From Glandiceps talaboti (taxonomy: Eukaryota > Hemichordata > Enteropneusta > Spengelidae): a stretch of DNA of 64,000 bases. Under the pieces are notes generated by a model that was not told the DNA's origin, made no database searches, and saw only the letters and a list, made by a program, of their open reading frames with translations. Made by a program: the position numbers and the translations under genes. Location of the stretch: assembly GCF_964340395.1 (NCBI RefSeq), contig NC_135570.1, positions 7,733,822-7,797,821 of the forward strand, read 5' to 3'. The first letter of the stretch is position 1, and every line of letters starts with the position of its first letter. Positions 61,301 to 64,000 of this stretch are shown here, piece by piece.

Positions 61301-62698
61301 GGCATTTAGCTGACTTTATAATGTTTTTTACTTTGGTTGAAATAATGGTACTTAAACCTTGATGAAATTAGTCTAGACTAGTATAATGTTCATGTCAAAG
61401 TATTCTGTTTTCTCTTGTATTCCATTTTGACTGCATAAAAGCTGTAACAATGTATTCTCTTGTATTCCATTTTGACTGCATACAAACTGTAACACTGTAT
61501 TTTCTTGTATTCCATTTTGACTGCATACAAACTGTAACACTATTTTCATGTATTCCATTTTGACTGCATACAAACTGTAACACTGTATTTTCATGTATTC
61601 CATTTTGACTGCATACAAACTGTAACAATGTATTTTCATGTATTTCATTTTGACTGCATACAAACTGTAACAATGTATTTTCATGTATTTCATTTTGACT
61701 GCATACAAACTGTAACACTGTATTTTCTTGTATTCCATTTTGACTGCATACAAACTGTAACAATGTATTTTCATGTATTCCATTTTGACTGCATACAAAC
61801 TGTAACAATGTATTTTCATGTATTTCATTTTGACTGCATACAAACTGTAACACTGTATTTTCTTGTATTCCATTTTGACTGCATACAAACTGTAACACTA
61901 TTTTCATGTATTCCATTTTGACTGCATACAAACTGTAACAATGTATTTTCATGTATTTCATTTTGACTGCATACAAACTGTAACACTGTATTTTCTTGTA
62001 TTCCATTTTGACTGCATACAAACTGTAACACTATTTTCATGTATTCCATTTTGACTGCATACAAGCTGTAACACTGTATTTTCATGTATTTCATTTTGAC
62101 TGCATACAAACTGTAACACTGTATTTTCTTGTATTCCATTTTGACTGCATACAAACTGTAACACTATTTTCATGTATTTCATTTTGACTGCATACAAACT
62201 GTAACACTGTATTTTCATGTATTCCATTTTGACTGCATACAAGCTGTAACAATGTATTTTCTTGTATTCCATATTGACTGCATACAAACTGTAGCACTGT
62301 ATTCTCTTGAATTTCATTTTGACTGCATACAAACAAACACTGTGTTCTCTTGAATTTCATTTTGACTGCATACAAACTAGCACTGTATTCTCTTGTATTC
62401 CATTTTGACTGCATACAAACTGTAACACTGTATGTATTTCATTTTAACTGCATACAAGCCGTAACACTGTATTTTCTTGTATGATAATTCCATTTTGACT
62501 GCATAGAAGATGTAACACTGTATTTTCATGTATTTCATTTTTACTGCATACAAACTGTCCTCCCATTTTCTTTTTCAAAATGTAGATGACACCTCATTCT
62601 GGGTGGATAATATCATTGGAAATGAAGGAATCATTAGAAGTTCTGTAGTATTAGACAGAGAAAGTCTTGAGATTGCCATTATAACCTTTACTCTAACA
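52236..62698 (+). CDS. Cadherin-related receptor (CDHR1 / CDH23-like), N-terminal 335 codons, partial
   Basis: Exons: 52236-52342 (ATG at 52267), 52888-52989, 56545-56687, 57473-57526, 58050-58139, 58525-58620, 59418-59540, 60354-60485, 61208-61283, 62586-62698; the gene continues past the window. The signal peptide is MRTGRSPGIRPTMFLIITCI to about residue 29. EC1 has ASDPDGDPITF (68-78), ALDYE (103-107) and the calcium linker DVNDNAPVF (136-144). EC2 has SASDADSG (168-174), LDYE (213-216) and LDVQDTPPFF (248-257). EC3 starts INLPYFGDIDENMP, has ALDGDRGVP (282-290) and LDRES (320-324). VQDxxPxF, the INLPY start and AxDGDRGxP recall CDHR1 and CDH23. This is a surface, calcium-dependent adhesion protein. 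The exact orthologue needs the missing C-terminal part. Introns are 0.4-3.6 kb and loaded with repeats. Confidence 0.9.
52888..52989 (+). CDS. Cadherin exon 2
   Basis: Acceptor TTGTTGACAG, donor GTTG|GTAAGT, phase 1. Encodes AANTPPSFDPIPDSD and a Tyr/Asp-rich stretch leading into EC1. Confidence 0.85.
53890..54065. repeat. Partial copy of the 1731-2075 element
   Basis: CAACTGTTCTAACAATGGCA, GAAGACAATTGTAACGT and TTATAAACTCAGTTTGTGCC match 1938-2072 in order and spacing, with one internal deletion. Confidence 0.75.
54618..54658 (+). repeat. Hammerhead-like / Penelope-type tail motif
   Basis: ACCTTGAAGAAGAATTTTTA followed by TTTGAAACGTCAGATTTTAC: a weak AGAAT/ATT hairpin followed by GAAACGTC. 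This is the arrangement seen near Penelope-like element ends; the core has an extra T. It lies inside the nested element. Confidence 0.4.
56000..56330 (-). mobile_element. tRNA-derived SINE (minus strand)
   Basis: On the minus strand the head GTGGAGTCATGATGGGTGAA and B box GGTTGCAGGTTCGAGCCCCG are better preserved than at 30436. The body and the tail AAAGCGCTATATAAGAAACC follow. It lies within the nested inverted-repeat element. Confidence 0.88.
56545..56687 (+). CDS. Cadherin exon 3 (EC1)
   Basis: Acceptor TGTATTACAG, donor GAG|GTAAGA. Encodes GSYLYTLKASDPDGDPITFS and ALDYE. Confidence 0.93.
57473..57526 (+). CDS. Cadherin exon 4 (18 codons)
   Basis: Acceptor TTTTTCATCCAG, donor GCT|GTAAGT, phase 0 both sides. 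Encodes TATRHDITWFLDDSVNSA. A very short exon, supported by frame and by the need for the EC1 strand between LDYE and VRTGVSIYVTD. Confidence 0.82.
58050..58139 (+). CDS. Cadherin exon 5 (EC1-EC2 linker)
   Basis: Acceptor TGTTTTCAG, donor GAG|GTAAGA. Encodes VSIYVTDVNDNAPVFDRPSY, the calcium-binding linker. Confidence 0.95.
58525..58620 (+). CDS. Cadherin exon 6 (EC2)
   Basis: Acceptor TTCCAATAG, donor GCT|GTAAGT. Encodes NETIGTTLLTVSASDADSGT and NGEFTFSITNEA. Confidence 0.93.
58644..59220. repeat. Longer copy of the 33372-33658 MITE
   Basis: The left arm CAGAGGCAACTGAGGTTTCT plus AAGATAGACACAAACTAAA begins about 25 bp after the donor of cadherin exon 6. The right arm AGTTTTAGTTTGTGTCTATC is near 59163. 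The interior is about 290 bp longer than the first copy, suggesting an internal insertion. Confidence 0.75.
59418..59540 (+). CDS. Cadherin exon 7 (EC2)
   Basis: Acceptor TATTTTCCAG, donor CAG|GTAAAT. Encodes ALDGMFYLETDT and NDTLDYETKIIYQVQIMAQ. Confidence 0.93.
59756..60236. repeat. 59-bp minisatellite in cadherin intron 7
   Basis: Eight units of GACTAGTCAGAAGGGTTGAC, CAATGTGTGAGGGCACACCC and CATCACAACGTACTGTACA. The unit equals one end of the dispersed TCTGTAAGGTA foldback family (48545-48675), in tandem. It is preceded by a degenerate ACAC-rich stretch (59635-59755). Confidence 0.93.
60354..60485 (+). CDS. Cadherin exon 8 (EC2-EC3)
   Basis: Acceptor TTCAATTTTAG, donor GTG|GTAAGT. Encodes DHGTDPESLSSTTTVFINVL then DVQDTPPFFINLPYFGDI. 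Confidence 0.93.
60547..60576. repeat. (TCTG)n microsatellite
   Basis: About seven TCTG/TGTC units just after cadherin exon 8. Confidence 0.9.
61208..61283 (+). CDS. Cadherin exon 9 (EC3)
   Basis: Acceptor TTTAAACAG, donor TACG|GTAAGT, phase 1. Encodes NTSVMLVYALDGDRGVPQSV. Confidence 0.9.
61420..62560. repeat. 45-bp minisatellite abutting cadherin exon 10
   Basis: About 25 units of GACTGCATACAAACTGTAAC, ACTGTATTTTCATGTATTCC and ATTTT. Units with a TG deletion (ACACTATTTTC) recur at regular intervals, so blocks of three or so units amplified together. The last unit ends about 25 bp before the exon 10 acceptor. Long frames on both strands are by-products of the 45-bp period. Confidence 0.95.
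62586..62698 (+). CDS. Cadherin exon 10 (EC3)
   Basis: Acceptor CAAAATGTAG, donor ACA|GTAAGT, phase 0. Encodes DDTSFWVDNIIGNEGIIRSS then VVLDRESLEIAIITFTLT. No further exon is recognised before base 64000. Confidence 0.9.
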
Positions 62699-62714
62699 GT
62701 AAGTATAACATAAA

Positions 62715-62835
62715 ATAGCCATATGGATGAGAAATTGGTTTCCAGTTTTGAATAAAAGAATAATGTTACCATAGTTTTCTACTTGACAAAATGAACTGAA
62801 TCAACATAGACTAAGGGAAGATTGCACAATGTCAC
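62715..62835. repeat. Half copy of the GGCCATATGGATGAG MITE
   Basis: Starts AATAGCCATATGGATGAGAA 17 bp after the cadherin exon 10 donor. Shares TTTCTACTTGACAAAATGAA and TCAACATAGACTAAG with 49113 on. Confidence 0.7.
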
Positions 62836-63227
62836 ACAAGCTCAATAAGCGAAATTCATTCATTTAGGGGGAGGGGGTCAGGTGTCAATTGCTGAACTTC
62901 ATTTTCACACTTCTAACCAAATTTCGATGGAAAACTTTCTCTCCTTCAATGATAACAGCTTTTGTATTTATTAGTGAGATGTTGATAAGTTGATAAAATT
63001 TGCTTCTAAGTTGAGATATTGCGCTGGGTTTCAAGTAGCATTTTAATGTGTTTATAATCATGTTTTTACATTACATCGATCGTATTGATGTGACCACTGT
63101 AATTTTCATCATAGTGATTATCTGCATCAGTACACCTACTATCTGCAATGACAATATTGAAGACATTGTTGTGTTATAATACCTGTATGCAAATGATCAC
63201 ATGATTGTTCCATATGCATGAAATCAA

Positions 63228-63768
63228 AGGAATTAAATATGCAAAGTACTTTTACAAAATTAAATATGCAAAGTACTTTTACAAAATTAAATATGCAAAG
63301 TACTTGTACAAAATTAAATATGCAAAGTACTTGTACAAAATTAAATATGCAAAGTACTTTTACAAAATCAAATATGGAAAGTACTTTTACAAAATCAAAT
63401 ATGGAAAGTACTTTTACAAAATTAAATATGCAAAGTACTTGTACAAAATTAAATATGCAAAGTACTTGTACAAAATTAAATATGCAAAGTACTTTTACAA
63501 AATTAAATATGGAAAGTACTTTTACAAAATCAAATATGGAAAGTACTTTTACAAAATTAAATATGCAAAGTACTTGTACAAAATTAAATATGCAAAGTAC
63601 TTGTACAAAATTAAATATGCAAAGTACTTTTACAAATTAAATATGCAAAGTACTTTTACAAAATTAAATATGCAAAGTACTTTTACAAAATTAAATATGC
63701 AAAGTACTTTTACAAAATTAAATATGCAAAATACTTTTACAAAATTAAATATGCAAAGTACTTACAAA
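63228..63768. repeat. 27-bp minisatellite
   Basis: About 20 units of ATTAAATATGCAAAGTACTT plus TTACAAA. Variants (GTACTTGTAC; AAATCAAATATGGAAAG) recur in the same order twice, indicating duplication of a block of about eight units. The 193-codon frame is a repeat by-product. Confidence 0.95.
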
Positions 63769-64000
63769 ATATGCAGTTTTATATAAATATGATATGGAAT
63801 GATATAAATAGAACCCAAAATTCTACATCAAGATAAAAACATCTTGTTGTAAATGGAGTGTGACTCTTCATCAAAAAAAACACAAAAAAAAACAGAACCC
63901 CATGACGCATGAGCAAAAGTGTTGGTATATTTTCACTTGTTTTTGCGATCTTCTCTGGTACACTTTCACTCACCACACACACATGAAACTGGCCACGTTT
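63769..64000. other. Unassigned end of window (cadherin intron 10)
   Basis: Contains an AAACAGAACCCCATGACGC fragment that is the reverse complement of the GGGGTTCTG end of the family at 27752-27915. No exon is recognised. Confidence 0.5.

Noticed and set aside
61373-62414. Several overlapping 100-208 codon frames on both strands
   Set aside because: All arise from the 45-bp array, and every frame repeats the same 15 residues. No start context, domain or splice logic supports coding.
63205-63786. 193-codon IKYAKYFYK repeat frame
   Set aside because: By-product of the 27-bp array.

Overview
This is a window of an AT-rich, intron-rich animal nuclear genome. Its genes carry GT-AG introns, gene-to-gene distances are large, and the non-coding DNA is packed with foldback elements, tRNA-derived SINEs, a Penelope-like retroelement and many minisatellite arrays. 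The proteins resemble vertebrate families closely (CSGALNACT, carboxypeptidase N/E, SLC49A3, CDHR1/CDH23-type cadherin). That points to a marine invertebrate, most likely a deuterostome (hemichordate, echinoderm or amphioxus grade), but the sequence alone does not fix the species.

Four protein genes are supported. (1) Bases 1-396, plus strand: C-terminal end of a chondroitin sulfate N-acetylgalactosaminyltransferase, entering from the left. (2) 22090 down to 9013, minus strand: a complete 7-exon secreted metallocarboxypeptidase (M14, N/E subfamily, 456 aa), tail-to-tail with gene 1. Its 7.7-kb first intron carries a Penelope-like element. (3) 24842-33305, plus strand: a complete 9-exon SLC49A3 (MFSD7)-like major facilitator protein (509 aa), head-to-head with gene 2 across about 2.75 kb. 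(4) 52236 to beyond 62698, plus strand: the first ten exons (335 codons) of a cadherin-related receptor, running off the right edge. About 19 kb of gene-free repetitive DNA (33.3-52.2 kb) separates genes 3 and 4. The genes act in unrelated processes (matrix glycan synthesis, peptide trimming, transport, adhesion) and nothing suggests a functional cluster.

The non-coding part is the more unusual. A 5'-truncated Penelope-like element with RT and GIY-YIG domains is bounded by two identical 166-bp inverted arms. Two shorter foldbacks show the same inverted layout with outward-facing hammerhead-ribozyme-like motifs. A 2.35-kb nested inverted-repeat element containing a SINE lies in the cadherin gene. 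Minisatellites with 27-74 bp units occur in many introns, and two of them end within a few tens of bases of a 3' splice site. Two intergenic arrays (34 and 43 bp units) have related single-copy sequences elsewhere in the window that may be their progenitors.

All exon boundaries were placed by hand from splice consensus, reading-frame continuity and family similarity. No alignment or transcript data were available.
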